A stretch of 64,000 nucleotides of DNA from Actinocorallia herbida (GTDB taxonomy: Bacteria > Actinomycetota > Actinomycetes > Streptosporangiales > Streptosporangiaceae), in NCBI RefSeq assembly GCF_003751225.1, contig NZ_RJKE01000001.1, positions 9,300,001 to 9,364,000 on the forward strand, in the 5' to 3' direction. Below, piece by piece: positions 41,595-50,452 of the stretch (the stretch's first letter is position 1; each line of letters opens with the position of its first letter). The notes beneath the pieces are model-generated. The model ran no database searches. It was not told the origin of the DNA and saw only the letters and a program-made list of their open reading frames with translations. The translations under genes were made by a program, and so were the position numbers.

Positions 41595-42362
41595 TTACGG
41601 GGTCGTGAAGCCCGCCTTCGTGAAAAGGTCCTTGGCCTGCTGGGAGAGGACGAGGGTGACGAACTCGGCGGCGAGGCCGTCGGCGGGCGCGTCCTTCAGG
41701 GCGGCGACGGGGTAGTCGTTGATCGCCTTGTCGGCCTCGGGGAACGCGATGCCCTCGACCTTGTCGCCCGCGGCGAGCACGTCGGTGCGGTAGACGAGGG
41801 CCGCGTCGACCTCGCCCAGGGTGACCTTGGTGAGGGTCGCCTTGACGTCCTGCTCCAGGGTGACCGGAGTGATCTTCAGCCCGGCCGCTTCGATCGCCTT
41901 CAGCGCCGCGGCGCCGCACGGGACCTGCTCGGCGCAGAGCGCGACCTTGACGGCCGGCTTCGCCAGGTCCGCGAAGTCCGCGATCTTCGCCGGGTTGCCC
42001 GCGGGCACGGCGATCTCCAGCTTGTTGCTGACGAACGTGGTCGGGGCCTCCGCGAGGGACGCGTCGGTGACCGTCTGCATGGTCGCGGGGCTGGCCGAGG
42101 CGAACACGTCGGCGGGCGCGCCCTGAGTGATCTGCTGGGCCAGGGTCGCGCTGGACCCGAAGTTGAACTTGACCGTCACGCCCTCGTGCGCGGCCTCGAA
42201 CGTCTTGCCCAGTTCGGTGAAGGTCTCGGTGAGGGAGGCGGCGGCGAACACCGTCACGGTCTTGGCTTCGGTGGCGTCACCTCCCTTGTCGTCGCCTCCG
42301 CCGCACGCGGCGGTGAAGGCGAGGAGGACGGGCAGCGCGAGGGTGAGCGCGCGTCGGAACAC
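41595..42362 (-). CDS. modA: Molybdate-binding lipoprotein ModA
   Basis: A 255-residue periplasmic-type binding protein. The signal peptide ends in a lipobox (LLAFTAACGGG), so it is anchored outside the membrane. The mature part has VTVFAAASLTETFTELG and FNFGSSATLAQQITQGAPADVFASAS, the Ser-rich oxyanion site typical of ModA. The C-terminal GLAAEFVTLVLSQQAKDLFTKAGF matches the family. It delivers molybdate to ModB/ModC. Confidence 0.92.
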   Translation of the reverse strand: MFRRALTLALPVLLAFTAACGGGDDKGGDATEAKTVTVFAAASLTETFTELGKTFEAAHEGVTVKFNFGSSATLAQQITQGAPADVFASASPATMQTVTDASLAEAPTTFVSNKLEIAVPAGNPAKIADFADLAKPAVKVALCAEQVPCGAAALKAIEAAGLKITPVTLEQDVKATLTKVTLGEVDAALVYRTDVLAAGDKVEGIAFPEADKAINDYPVAALKDAPADGLAAEFVTLVLSQQAKDLFTKAGFTTP

Positions 42363-42384
42363 GGGGGTCTCCTTCAGGGGGTCA

Positions 42385-42771
42385 TCACGGTAGATCCACG
42401 ACGACGTTCGTGGACTTGATGACGGCGATCGCGACGACTCCGGGCTCGAGCCCGAGTTCGTCGGCGGCCTGCCGGCTCATCAGCGAGACGACCCGGAAGG
42501 GTCCGGCGGCCAGCTCCACCTGCGCCATGACCGTGTCCTTGCGGACCTCGGTCACGATGCCGCGGAACCGGTTGCGGGCCGATGACCGGTCACTGGCTCC
42601 GTCCGTCTCGGCCTGGGCGCGCGCGAAGGCCGCGAGCGCGGTGCCGGTGACGATGCGGTGCCCGTTGTCGTCGCGTTCGGCGGCGAGCCTGCCTCCGTCG
42701 ACCCAGCGCCGGACGGTGTCCGCGCTGACGCCGAGCAGTTCGGCGGCCTCGCTGATCCGGAACGTCGTCAC
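42385..42771 (-). CDS. HTH-TOBE molybdenum-responsive regulator
   Basis: A 128-residue protein. The N-terminal MerR/AlpA-like helix-turn-helix is ISEAAELLGVSADTVRRWVDGGRL. A linker follows, then a single TOBE/Mop domain (FRGIVTEVRKDTVMAQVELAAGPFRVVSLMSRQAADELG and VIKSTNVVVDLP). Small HTH-TOBE proteins sit with mod genes and probably sense molybdate to control them, replacing ModE. It is 22 bp upstream of modA in the same direction, so it is likely autoregulatory. Confidence 0.85.
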   Translation of the reverse strand: MTTFRISEAAELLGVSADTVRRWVDGGRLAAERDDNGHRIVTGTALAAFARAQAETDGASDRSSARNRFRGIVTEVRKDTVMAQVELAAGPFRVVSLMSRQAADELGLEPGVVAIAVIKSTNVVVDLP

Positions 42772-42866
42772 GACCTCACCCTACCCATCGCATATTCAAG
42801 GAGCAATCGGACAAAAGACTCGCACCTGCTGGCTGAGCGGCCGCAATGTGCCGCATTCGCCAGGAC

Positions 42867-42898
42867 GGGACGGGCCACGCGGATGCGCGGCCCGTCCC
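42867..42898 (-). terminator. Hairpin after nrdB
   Basis: GGGACGGGCC (42867-42876) and GGCCCGTCCC (42889-42898) form a 10-bp stem with a 12-base loop just past the nrdB stop at 42908. Confidence 0.65.
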
Positions 42899-42907
42899 AG
42901 GGTGCCA

Positions 42908-43912
42908 TCAGAAATCCTCGTCGAACGCCACCGATCCCTCGACCGCGACCTGGTAGGCCGACACGCGGCGCTCGAAGAAGTTCGACAGCTCCTGTACGTC
43001 CTGGAGCTCCATGAAGGCGAACGGATTGGCCGTGCCGTAACGGGCGGGCATGCCGAGCCGGGCGAGCCGACGGTCGGCGACGTACTCCAGGTAGGCGCGC
43101 ATGTCGGTGGCCGACATGCCGGGCAGGCCGTCGCCGCACAGGTCGTGGGCGAACGCCAGCTCGGCGGCCACCGCCTCCTCCAGCATCTCGGTGACCTGCG
43201 CCGCGAGCCCGTCGTCGAACAGCTCCGGCTCCTCGGCCCGGACCGTGTCGACGACCGCGAACGCGAAGTCCATGTGCAGGGACTCGTCGCGGAAGACCCA
43301 GTTCGTCCCCGAGGCGAGGCCGTTGAGCAGACCCCGCGAGCGCAGCCAGTAGACGTACGCGAAGGCGCCGTAGAAGAACAGGCCCTCGATGCACGCGGCG
43401 AAGCAGATGAGGTTGAGCAGGAAGCCCCGGCGGTCCTCGACGGTCCGCAGCTCGTCGAGGCCGGAGATCGAGTCGATCCACTTGAAGCAGAACTCGCCCT
43501 TCGCCCGGATCGACGGGATGTGCTCGATCGCCGCGAACGCCTGGGTGCGCTCCGCGTCCTCGGTGAGGTAGGTGTCCAGCAGCGTCAGATAGAACTGGAC
43601 GTGCACGGCCTCCTCGAACAGCTGGCGCGAAAGGTACAGCCGCGCCTCCGGGCTGTTGACGTGCTTGTACAGGTTCAGCACCAGGTTGTTGGCGACGATC
43701 GAGTCGCCCGTGGCGAAGAACGCCACGAGCCGCTTCACCAGGTGAAGTTCCTCGGGCGTGAGCTTCCCGAGGTCGGCGAGGTCGGAGGCGAGGTCCACCT
43801 CCTCGACCGTCCAGGTGTTGCGGATCGCCGCCCGGTAGCGGTCGTAGAAGTCCGGGTAGCGCATGGGCCGGAGCGTCAGGTCCATGCCGGGGTCGAGCAG
43901 GGTCACTGGCAC
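42908..43912 (-). CDS. nrdB: Ribonucleotide reductase class Ia small subunit
   Basis: A 334-residue R2 protein. Metal ligands can be read in order: D/E in SDLADLGKLTPEELHLV, ARLYLSRQLFEEAVHVQFY (E-x2-H), and later DESLHMDFAF (E-x2-H). The radical-bearing Tyr region is in FEEAVHVQFYLTLLDTY. It makes the tyrosyl radical that starts ribonucleotide reduction by NrdA. The C-terminal VAFDEDF is the docking tail. ATG 43912 overlaps the end of nrdA by 10 bp; both are one operon under the B12 riboswitch. Confidence 0.92.
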   Translation of the reverse strand: MPVTLLDPGMDLTLRPMRYPDFYDRYRAAIRNTWTVEEVDLASDLADLGKLTPEELHLVKRLVAFFATGDSIVANNLVLNLYKHVNSPEARLYLSRQLFEEAVHVQFYLTLLDTYLTEDAERTQAFAAIEHIPSIRAKGEFCFKWIDSISGLDELRTVEDRRGFLLNLICFAACIEGLFFYGAFAYVYWLRSRGLLNGLASGTNWVFRDESLHMDFAFAVVDTVRAEEPELFDDGLAAQVTEMLEEAVAAELAFAHDLCGDGLPGMSATDMRAYLEYVADRRLARLGMPARYGTANPFAFMELQDVQELSNFFERRVSAYQVAVEGSVAFDEDF

Positions 43913-46125
43913 GCCTCACAGATCTCGGGGTTCTCCAGGGAGCACGCGACGGCGTCCGCGTCGATGACGGCGACGGGCGCCACGCCGTCGGGCGCCGTCG
44001 CGGGCGCGGTGGCGGCGGCCTGGGCGGGGACCGTGGTCTGCGCGATCCGGGTGGCCGGGCGCGACCGCAGGTAATAAGTGGTCTTCAGCCCCGACTTCCA
44101 GGCGTAGGAGTACATCGAGGAGAGCTTGCCGATCGTCGGCGTCGCCATGAACAGGTTGAGCGACTGCGACTGGTCGATGAACGGGGTGCGCGCGGCGGCG
44201 AGGTCGATGAGCGCCCGCTGGGGCAGCTCCCACGCCGTGCGGTAGAGCACCTTGAGGTCGTCGTCGAGGACCGGAATGTCCTGGATCGACCCCTCTGCGC
44301 GCTTGATCGCGTCCCGGATCTCGGGGATCCACAGGCCGCGCTCACGCAGGTCGCGCACCAGGTAGCGGTTCACCTGGAGGAACTCGCCCGACAGGGTCTC
44401 CCGCTTGAACACATTGCTGACCTGCGGCTCGACGCACTCGTAGCAGCCCGCGATCGAGGCGATCGTCGCGGTCGGCGCGATCGCGACGAGCAGCGAGTTC
44501 CGCAGCCCCGTCCGGGCGACCCGCTCGCGCAGGCCAGCCCACTCCGCGGCGCGCGCCGCGCCGGGGAAATGGTCGGGGTGCAGCACGCCCCGCGCCGCCC
44601 GGGTGGCGCCGTACGACGGGTGCGCGCCCAGCTCCTCGGCGAGCTCCGACGACGTCCCGTACGCCGCGAGCGCGATCTCCTCGGCGATCGCGGTGGACAG
44701 CTCCCGCGCCTCGGCCGAGTCGAACGGCAGCCGCAGCGTGAAGAACACGTCGGCGAGACCCATCACGCCCAGGCCCACCGGACGCCACCGCAGGTTCGCG
44801 CGGCGCGCCTCGTCCGTCGGATAGAAGCCGCGGTCGATCGTCCGGTCCAGGAACCGCACCGCGGTCCGGACGGTCTCACGCAGCCGCGCGAAGTCGAACC
44901 CCTCAGGCCCGACGTGCCGGGCGAGGTTCACCGACCCGAGGTTGCACACCGCCGTCTCGCCGTCGCTCGTCACCTCGAGGATCTCGGTGCACAGGTTCGA
45001 CAGGTGCACCACGTTGCCGGGCTCGGCGGTCTGGTTGCAGGCCCGGTTCGCGGCGTCCTTGAACGTCATCCAGCCGTTGCCGGTCTGCGCGAGTGTCCGC
45101 ATCATCCGGCCGTACAGCGCGCGCGCCGACACCCGCCTGACGTACTTGCCGGCCTCCTCCGCCGCCCGGTAGGCGGCGTCGAACTCCGCACCCCACAGGT
45201 CGACGAGCTCGGGCACCTCCTTCGGGTCGAACAGCGACCAGTCGGCGTCGGCGTCCACCCGCCGCATGAACTCGTCGGGGATCCAGTGCGCGAGGTTGAG
45301 GTTGTGGGTGCGCCGGGCGTCCTCGCCGGTGTTGTCGCGCAGCTCGAGGAACTCCTCGACGTCGGCGTGCCACGGCTCCAGGTAGACGCACGCCGCGCCC
45401 TTGCGCCGCCCGCCCTGGTTGACCGCCGCGACCGACGCGTCGAGGGTCCGCAGCCACGGCACGATCCCGTTGGAGTGCCCGTTCGTGCCCCGGATCAGGG
45501 AACCGCGCGAGCGGATCCGCGACCAGGCGATCCCGATGCCGCCCGCGTACTTCGACAGCCGCGCGACCTGCCCGTACCTGGCGTAGATCGACTCCAGCTC
45601 ATCGCGCGGCGAGTCCAGCAGGAAGCACGACGACAGCTGGGGCCGCGCCGCCCCCGAGTTGAACAGCGTCGGCGACGACGGCAGGTACTCCAGCCGCGAC
45701 ATCAGCCCGTACAGCCGCCCGGCCTCGGCGACCGTGTCGGCGAGCCCGCACGCCACCCGCAGGAAGAAGTACTGCGGCCGCTCCATCACCTTGCGGGTGA
45801 CGGGGTGGCGCAGCAGGTACCTGTCGTAGACCGTGCGCATCCCGAAGTACTCCAGGCGCGCGTCGCCCGCGTCGTCGACGAGCGCGTCGAGCTCCCCGGC
45901 GTGCGCGCCGACGAACGCCGCGGTCCGCTCGTTCAGCAGCCCCTGCCCGTAGGCCAGCGCGACCGCCGCCGAGAACGACACGGCGCCCTCCGCCACCGCC
46001 TCGTCTTCGATCAGCTCCGCCAGCAGCCCCGCCGCCACCCGCGACTGGTCCGGATCCGTCGCTACCCGCGCGGCGGCCTCCCGGATGGCCTGCTCGCGGT
46101 CGTGCGCCGCCACCGTCACCGTCAT
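43903..46125 (-). CDS. nrdA: Ribonucleotide reductase class Ia large subunit
   Basis: A 740-residue R1 protein. Catalytic-site residues appear in PQLSSCFLLDS (active-site Cys), NLCTEILEVTSD with VCNLGSVNLARH (N-x-C-x-E and the second redox Cys), and a terminal ENPEICEACQ CxxC relay. An N-terminal ATP-cone-like region precedes the barrel. ATG 46125 follows GAGGGAGAGC. It reduces nucleoside diphosphates aerobically without B12. The upstream cobalamin riboswitch and NrdR-like boxes would repress it when a B12-dependent class II enzyme suffices. Confidence 0.93.
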   Translation of the reverse strand: MTVTVAAHDREQAIREAAARVATDPDQSRVAAGLLAELIEDEAVAEGAVSFSAAVALAYGQGLLNERTAAFVGAHAGELDALVDDAGDARLEYFGMRTVYDRYLLRHPVTRKVMERPQYFFLRVACGLADTVAEAGRLYGLMSRLEYLPSSPTLFNSGAARPQLSSCFLLDSPRDELESIYARYGQVARLSKYAGGIGIAWSRIRSRGSLIRGTNGHSNGIVPWLRTLDASVAAVNQGGRRKGAACVYLEPWHADVEEFLELRDNTGEDARRTHNLNLAHWIPDEFMRRVDADADWSLFDPKEVPELVDLWGAEFDAAYRAAEEAGKYVRRVSARALYGRMMRTLAQTGNGWMTFKDAANRACNQTAEPGNVVHLSNLCTEILEVTSDGETAVCNLGSVNLARHVGPEGFDFARLRETVRTAVRFLDRTIDRGFYPTDEARRANLRWRPVGLGVMGLADVFFTLRLPFDSAEARELSTAIAEEIALAAYGTSSELAEELGAHPSYGATRAARGVLHPDHFPGAARAAEWAGLRERVARTGLRNSLLVAIAPTATIASIAGCYECVEPQVSNVFKRETLSGEFLQVNRYLVRDLRERGLWIPEIRDAIKRAEGSIQDIPVLDDDLKVLYRTAWELPQRALIDLAAARTPFIDQSQSLNLFMATPTIGKLSSMYSYAWKSGLKTTYYLRSRPATRIAQTTVPAQAAATAPATAPDGVAPVAVIDADAVACSLENPEICEACQ

Positions 46126-46224
46126 CTGCTCTCCCTCGTAGCACTGCCCGAAGGCGCACGAGGACGGCGCACGGCGATCTCCGCGCACGCGTCCGCCGCC
46201 CTCCCTCGAGGCTTATGGACGAAA

Positions 46225-46400
46225 CAAGCGCAGGCAGGTCTTCGGACTCAGGGGCGCACACCTCTCGCCTACCGGCCGTCGCTTCCCAGGCCCTCCCGGA
46301 CCCAGTGCACTGTGACGGCTTCCGTTCCCCTTCACCGCTGCGGGGCAGTCCCGGATTCCCACCGGGTTCCCTCTTTCCCCACCCCCAAGGGGCGGACCAA
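46225..46400 (-). ncRNA. Cobalamin (B12) riboswitch upstream of nrdAB
   Basis: Read on the minus strand from 46400: GAGGGAACCCGGTGGGAATCCGGGACTGCCCCGCAGCGGTGA, a GGGAACG stem, GCCGTCACAGTGCACTGG, CTGGGAAGCGACGGCC, TAGGCGAG and the closing GCGCCCCTGAGTCCGAAGACCTGCC (quoted in parts). These are the textbook blocks of the B12 element, including the region matching the B12 box. About 100 bases separate it from the nrdA start. In Streptomyces coelicolor a B12 riboswitch represses the class Ia nrdABS operon, so the same logic is expected here. Confidence 0.93.
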
Positions 46401-46409
46401 CGCAAGAGA

Positions 46410-46425
46410 ACTCTACATCTAGTAC
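46410..46425. promoter_or_regulatory. NrdR-box-like site 1
   Basis: ACTCTACATCTAGTAC, close to the 16-bp NrdR palindrome ACACTACATCTAGTGT as I recall it (13 of 16). It lies just upstream of the riboswitch, where the nrdAB promoter should be. Confidence 0.6.
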
Positions 46426-46441
46426 CCCCACCCCCCAACAA

Positions 46442-46457
46442 CCTCAACATCTAGAGT
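46442..46457. promoter_or_regulatory. NrdR-box-like site 2
   Basis: CCTCAACATCTAGAGT (12 of 16 to the remembered consensus). It begins 32 bp from site 1, the three-helical-turn spacing typical of paired NrdR boxes. Confidence 0.6.
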
Positions 46458-46626
46458 CCCCATCCCGCCCACCTCCAAGCACCCCAGCCCCACCTCCGCA
46501 CCTGACAACCCTTCGATCCCGCCCCGGTCGCAAGCCACCGGGCTCAGCCCAGCACCCGGTCGGAGGGGCGGGCGGGTCTTTCGGTGTGGGGCGGACCGGG
46601 TGGGCGAAGTGGGGTGGGGAGGCCGG

Positions 46627-47865
46627 TCATTCGGGTGGGTGGAGGTGGGTGGCGCGGGAGGAGAGGTGGCGGTGTTCGGTGTGGCTTCGGGTGCGGTGGG
46701 CGGCTTGGAGGTAGGCGGCCGCGGCGGCGGGGGCGTCGCCCAGCAGTTCCAGGAGGTGGGCGCGAGTGGCGTGGTAGCGGTGGTGGTCGGCCAGGCGCCG
46801 GTCTTCGGCGAGGGCGGCCAGGGTCTCCAGGGCGACGGAGGGGCCGCGCACCATGGCGAGGGCGACGGTGCGGTTGAGGGAGACGACGGGGCTCGGGTCG
46901 AACCTGAGCAGGAGGTCGTAGAGGCCCAGGATCTGCGGCCAGTCGGTCTCCGCGACCGAAGGGGACTCGCAGTGCACCGCGGCGATCGCGGCCTGGAGCT
47001 GGTACGGGCCGAGGGGGCCGCCGCTCAGCGCCTCGCCGACCAGGGCGAGGCCGTCGGCGATGAGGCGGGAATCCCACAGCGCGCGGTCCTGTTCGCCCAG
47101 CGGGACCAGGTCGCCGTCGGCCGTGGTGCGCGCCGGACGGCGGGCGTCGGTCAGCAGCATGAGCGCCAGCAGCCCGGTGGTCTCGGGATCACCGGGCCGG
47201 GCGGCGTGCAGCAGCCTGGTAAGCCGGATCGCCTCGTCCGCGAGCGGCGGGGCGGTGAGCTCGCTGCCGGAGCTGCTGGTGTAGCCCTCGTTGAAGACCA
47301 GATAGAGCACCCGGGAGACCGCCCGCACCCGCTCGGGAAGCTCGGCCTCCGCGGGCAGCGCGAACGACGCCCCCGACGCGCGGATCGCCTGTTTGGCCCG
47401 GCTGATCCGCTGCGCCATCGTCGCCTCCGGCACCAGGAACGCCGCCGCGATCTGCGCGGTGGTGAGCCCGCCTACCGCGCGCAGGGTGAGCGCGATCCGG
47501 CTCTGCATCGACACCGCCGGATGGCAGCACAGGAGCAGGAGGGTGAGCGAGTCGTCGCGCTCGGGCGGGGAGTCGGCGGCGCCCAGCAGTTCGGACTGCG
47601 GTGTGGCGACCGCCAGCGCGTTCTCCCGGGCGCGCCTGGCGTTCTCCGCGCGGAAGGCGTCGAGCAGCCGGCGGCCGGCCACGGTGACGAGCCAGCCGCG
47701 CGGGTTCTCCGGGATGCCTTCCTTCGGCCACTGCGCGACGGCCGCGGCGAGCGCCTCCTGCACGGCGTCCTCACACGCCTCGAACTGGCCGTACCGGCGC
47801 ACGAGGGCCCCGAGGACCTGCGGCGCGAGATCGCGCAGCAGGTCCTCGGCGGGACGGCTCGGCAT
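46627..47865 (-). CDS. ECF sigma factor with TPR-like C-terminus (ECF42-type)
   Basis: A 412-residue sigma factor. Region 2 includes YGQFEACEDAVQEALAAAVAQW and NPRGWLVTVAGRRLLDAFR; region 4 includes GGLTTAQIAAAFLVPEATMAQRISRAKQAI. A 230-residue helical extension (LYLVFNEGYTSSSG, LAALAEDRRLADHHRYHATRAHLLELLGDAPAAAAAYLQAA) follows, as in the ECF42 group. ATG 47865 overlaps the YCII-like gene's stop (TGATG). No anti-sigma factor is adjacent; in this group the extension and the YCII partner are thought to take that role. Confidence 0.88.
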   Translation of the reverse strand: MPSRPAEDLLRDLAPQVLGALVRRYGQFEACEDAVQEALAAAVAQWPKEGIPENPRGWLVTVAGRRLLDAFRAENARRARENALAVATPQSELLGAADSPPERDDSLTLLLLCCHPAVSMQSRIALTLRAVGGLTTAQIAAAFLVPEATMAQRISRAKQAIRASGASFALPAEAELPERVRAVSRVLYLVFNEGYTSSSGSELTAPPLADEAIRLTRLLHAARPGDPETTGLLALMLLTDARRPARTTADGDLVPLGEQDRALWDSRLIADGLALVGEALSGGPLGPYQLQAAIAAVHCESPSVAETDWPQILGLYDLLLRFDPSPVVSLNRTVALAMVRGPSVALETLAALAEDRRLADHHRYHATRAHLLELLGDAPAAAAAYLQAAHRTRSHTEHRHLSSRATHLHPPE

Positions 47866-48224
47866 CACGGGCGGGGCGCCTCGTGTGGTACGGGCCAGAC
47901 CTCGATCGGGAACTGATCGGCGCCCGGCATCGCGGCGGCGATCTCCAGCGCCCGCGCCTCGGAGTCGACGTCCAGCAGGTAGAAGCTCGCCATGTACTCC
48001 TTGGTCTCCAGGTACGGGCCGTCGGTGACCGCAGGCGCGCCGTCCACGCGGCGCACGAGCCGGGAGTCCACCGCGTCGGCGAGGCCATAGGCGCCCAGCA
48101 GCTCGCCGGATTCCATGAAGCGCTTGTTGAAGGCGTCTTGCGCGGCGATGACCTCCGGCCATTCCTCCGCGGGCATCGACTCCCACTTCTCCTGGTTGCC
48201 GTAGATCATCATCAGGTACTTCAT
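47865..48224 (-). CDS. YCII/DGPF-domain protein
   Basis: A 119-residue small alpha/beta protein: MKYLMMIYGNQEKWESM, LGAYGLADAVDSRLVRR, VTDGPYLETKEYMASFYLLDV, where the DGP-F like run TDGPYLETKE is the family hallmark, then AAAMPGADQFPIEVWPV. It precedes and overlaps the ECF sigma gene, the usual arrangement for ECF42. Likely senses a small molecule or interacts with the sigma extension; unproven. Confidence 0.88.
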   Translation of the reverse strand: MKYLMMIYGNQEKWESMPAEEWPEVIAAQDAFNKRFMESGELLGAYGLADAVDSRLVRRVDGAPAVTDGPYLETKEYMASFYLLDVDSEARALEIAAAMPGADQFPIEVWPVPHEAPRP

Positions 48225-48640
48225 CTTCGCCCCTCTCTTCGGTGCCCTTCCGGCACGCTGTCACCCCCTGGTCGGAGCCGCACCGGCTTCCTCGACATCC
48301 CGCACGCGGATTCCCGAACATTTTTCCGCCTCCTCGTCATCCCCACCGACGTTAGGCCGAAGATCCCGCCCGCACATCAACCGTTCGCGGTCATCCCGCA
48401 TACCGCCGATGGGTGATCCACATTGCCGTTCACCAGCTGATTCGTCATAGGAGGTCCGGCTTGTCAAGGCCCGCGCCCGCGGTAGTCGGCCGACGGGAGA
48501 CGAGGGCGATCGGCACCGGCCGGCAGCGCCGACAGGACACCGAGGTTGCAGAGAAATGGGCGTTCCGTCGGGAAAGCGCGGCGCTGAAAGGCGTAGAAGC
48601 CGGGCAGGTCTGCCGAGAGCGATGATCAGGGAGGAACACG
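48225..48640. other. Intergenic region upstream of ohyA
   Basis: About 415 bp between divergent YCII-like and oleate hydratase genes. It must hold both promoters, but I see no clear -10/-35 pair, inverted repeat or small gene with support. Confidence 0.4.
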
Positions 48641-50230
48641 ATGGCGCGCTACGGCTCGGGCAAGGTCTACCTGGTCGGCGGCGGCATCGGGGCGCTCGCC
48701 GCCGCGGCGTTCCTCGTGCGGGACGCCGGGGTGCCCGGCAGGGAGATCACGATCCTGGAGCAGCTCCCGGTCGTCGGCGGGTCCATGGACGGGTCGAAAG
48801 CGCCCACCGCCGAGGGCGGCTACGTGACGCGCGGCGGCCGGATGTTCGAGGAGGAGCACTACGTCTGCCTCTGGAACCTCCTGGAGTCCATCCCGACGCT
48901 CGACGATCCGGTCATCTCCGTCCGGCAGGAGTTCCTGGCGTTCAACATCGAGCACCCGACGCGTTCCCGGTCCCGGATCATCCGCGGCGACCGGTCCATC
49001 GCCGACGCCGCGGACCTCGGCTTCGACACCCGTTCCCGGGCCGATCTGATGCGCCTGCTGGCCCTGCCCGAGCGGCTCATCGGGTCCCGGAGGATCGACG
49101 AGTTCTTCCAGCCAGGGTTCTTCGAGACCAACTTCTGGTGCATGTGGCGGACCACCTTCGCGTTCCAGACCTGGCATTCGGCGATCGAGCTGCGCCGTTA
49201 CTTCCTGGCCTTCGTGCAGGAGTTCGACCGGATCCACACGCTGTCCGGCGTCCGCCGCAGCAAGTACAACCAGTACGACTCGGTCATCCTGCCCATCCAC
49301 CGCTGGCTGGAGGGCAAGGGCGTCCGCACCGAGTTCGGGACGACCGTCACGGACGTGCGCTTCGCCGACGCCGCCTGCCGACGGGTGGCCGCGCTCGAGG
49401 TGACGCGCGGAGGCGAGACCGCTCTGATCGAGGTGGACCCCGCCGACAGGGTGTTCCTCACCCTCGGCTCGATGACCGCCGACACCGCCTACGGCGACCG
49501 GGACACCGTGCCGGAGTTGATCCGGGACAAGCGCGACGGATCGTGGCGGCTGTGGGAGCGGCTCGCCGCCAAGGCCCCCGACTTCGGTCGTCCCCAGGCG
49601 TTCAGCTCCTCGGTGGACGAAAGCAAGTGGGAGTCCTTCACCCTCACCTTGCACGGCCCCGCTCTGCTCGACCGCATCACCGCCTACACGGGCAACGTCC
49701 CCGGCTCGGGCGCTCTGGTGACGTGGAAGGACTCGTCCTGGCTGCTGTCCATCGTGGTCCCCGCGCAGCCGCACTTCCGGGACCAGGACCCGGACACGTA
49801 CACGCTGTGGGGTTACAGCCTGTTCGGCGACCGTCCCGGCGACTACGTGGGCAAGGCCATGGACGACTGCACGGGCGCGGAGGTCCTCGACGAGCTGCTC
49901 GGCCACCTCGGCTTCGACGACATCGCCGACGAGGTGCGCCGGACGACGCGGATCACGACGGTCCAGATGCCCTACATCGATTCCCAGTTCATGCCACGGG
50001 CCGTGCGCGACCGTCCGTACGTGATCCCGAAGGGCGCGCAGAACTACGCGTTCCTGGGCCAGTTCACGGAGGTCCCCGAAGGCGTCGTCTTCACTGTGGA
50101 GTACTCCGTGCGCACCGCCATGATCGCCGTCTACCACCACTACGGGATCACCAGGCCCATCCCGCCGATGTACCACGGCCTCACCGACCCCAAGGTCGCG
50201 TTCACGGCTCTGCGCACCGCCCTGGGCTGA
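48641..50230 (+). CDS. ohyA: Oleate hydratase
   Basis: A 529-residue FAD enzyme of the MCRA/oleate hydratase family. It has KVYLVGGGIGALAAAAFLVRDAG (Rossmann GxGxxG with the family's VGGGIG-LA), EQLPVVGGSMDG, GYVTRGGRMFEEEHYVCLWNLL (RGGRM...EHY signature, with the catalytic-type Glu and the YxCLW motif), and IDSQFMPRA near the C-terminus. It hydrates the cis-9 double bond of oleic acid to 10-hydroxystearate, mainly for fatty-acid detoxification. Length is close to the family norm of 530-590. The ATG follows GGGAGG. Confidence 0.92.
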   Translation: MARYGSGKVYLVGGGIGALAAAAFLVRDAGVPGREITILEQLPVVGGSMDGSKAPTAEGGYVTRGGRMFEEEHYVCLWNLLESIPTLDDPVISVRQEFLAFNIEHPTRSRSRIIRGDRSIADAADLGFDTRSRADLMRLLALPERLIGSRRIDEFFQPGFFETNFWCMWRTTFAFQTWHSAIELRRYFLAFVQEFDRIHTLSGVRRSKYNQYDSVILPIHRWLEGKGVRTEFGTTVTDVRFADAACRRVAALEVTRGGETALIEVDPADRVFLTLGSMTADTAYGDRDTVPELIRDKRDGSWRLWERLAAKAPDFGRPQAFSSSVDESKWESFTLTLHGPALLDRITAYTGNVPGSGALVTWKDSSWLLSIVVPAQPHFRDQDPDTYTLWGYSLFGDRPGDYVGKAMDDCTGAEVLDELLGHLGFDDIADEVRRTTRITTVQMPYIDSQFMPRAVRDRPYVIPKGAQNYAFLGQFTEVPEGVVFTVEYSVRTAMIAVYHHYGITRPIPPMYHGLTDPKVAFTALRTALG

Positions 50231-50452
50231 CCGGAAGGCCGATGATCACGTTCCCTTGCGGGCGCGGCCGCCACCGCCGCGCGATTCCTGTGCGGGGAGG
50301 GCCGAGGTCTCCTGGGCGCCGCCCCGCCGATCCGCCGGCGCCGAGTCCGGGCCGCGAGGCGGGTTCGTGCCGCAGGACCGGACGCTCGCCGCCTGAGCCG
50401 CGGCTCCCTGGAGAAGGCGCAGGGACAGGGCCGGAGGTCCTACCCTGGCGCT

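Noticed and set aside
46627-48321. 564-codon frame fusing a leader to the ECF sigma factor
   Set aside because: The first 150 codons are the YCII-like gene read out of frame; ATG 47865 is the real sigma start.
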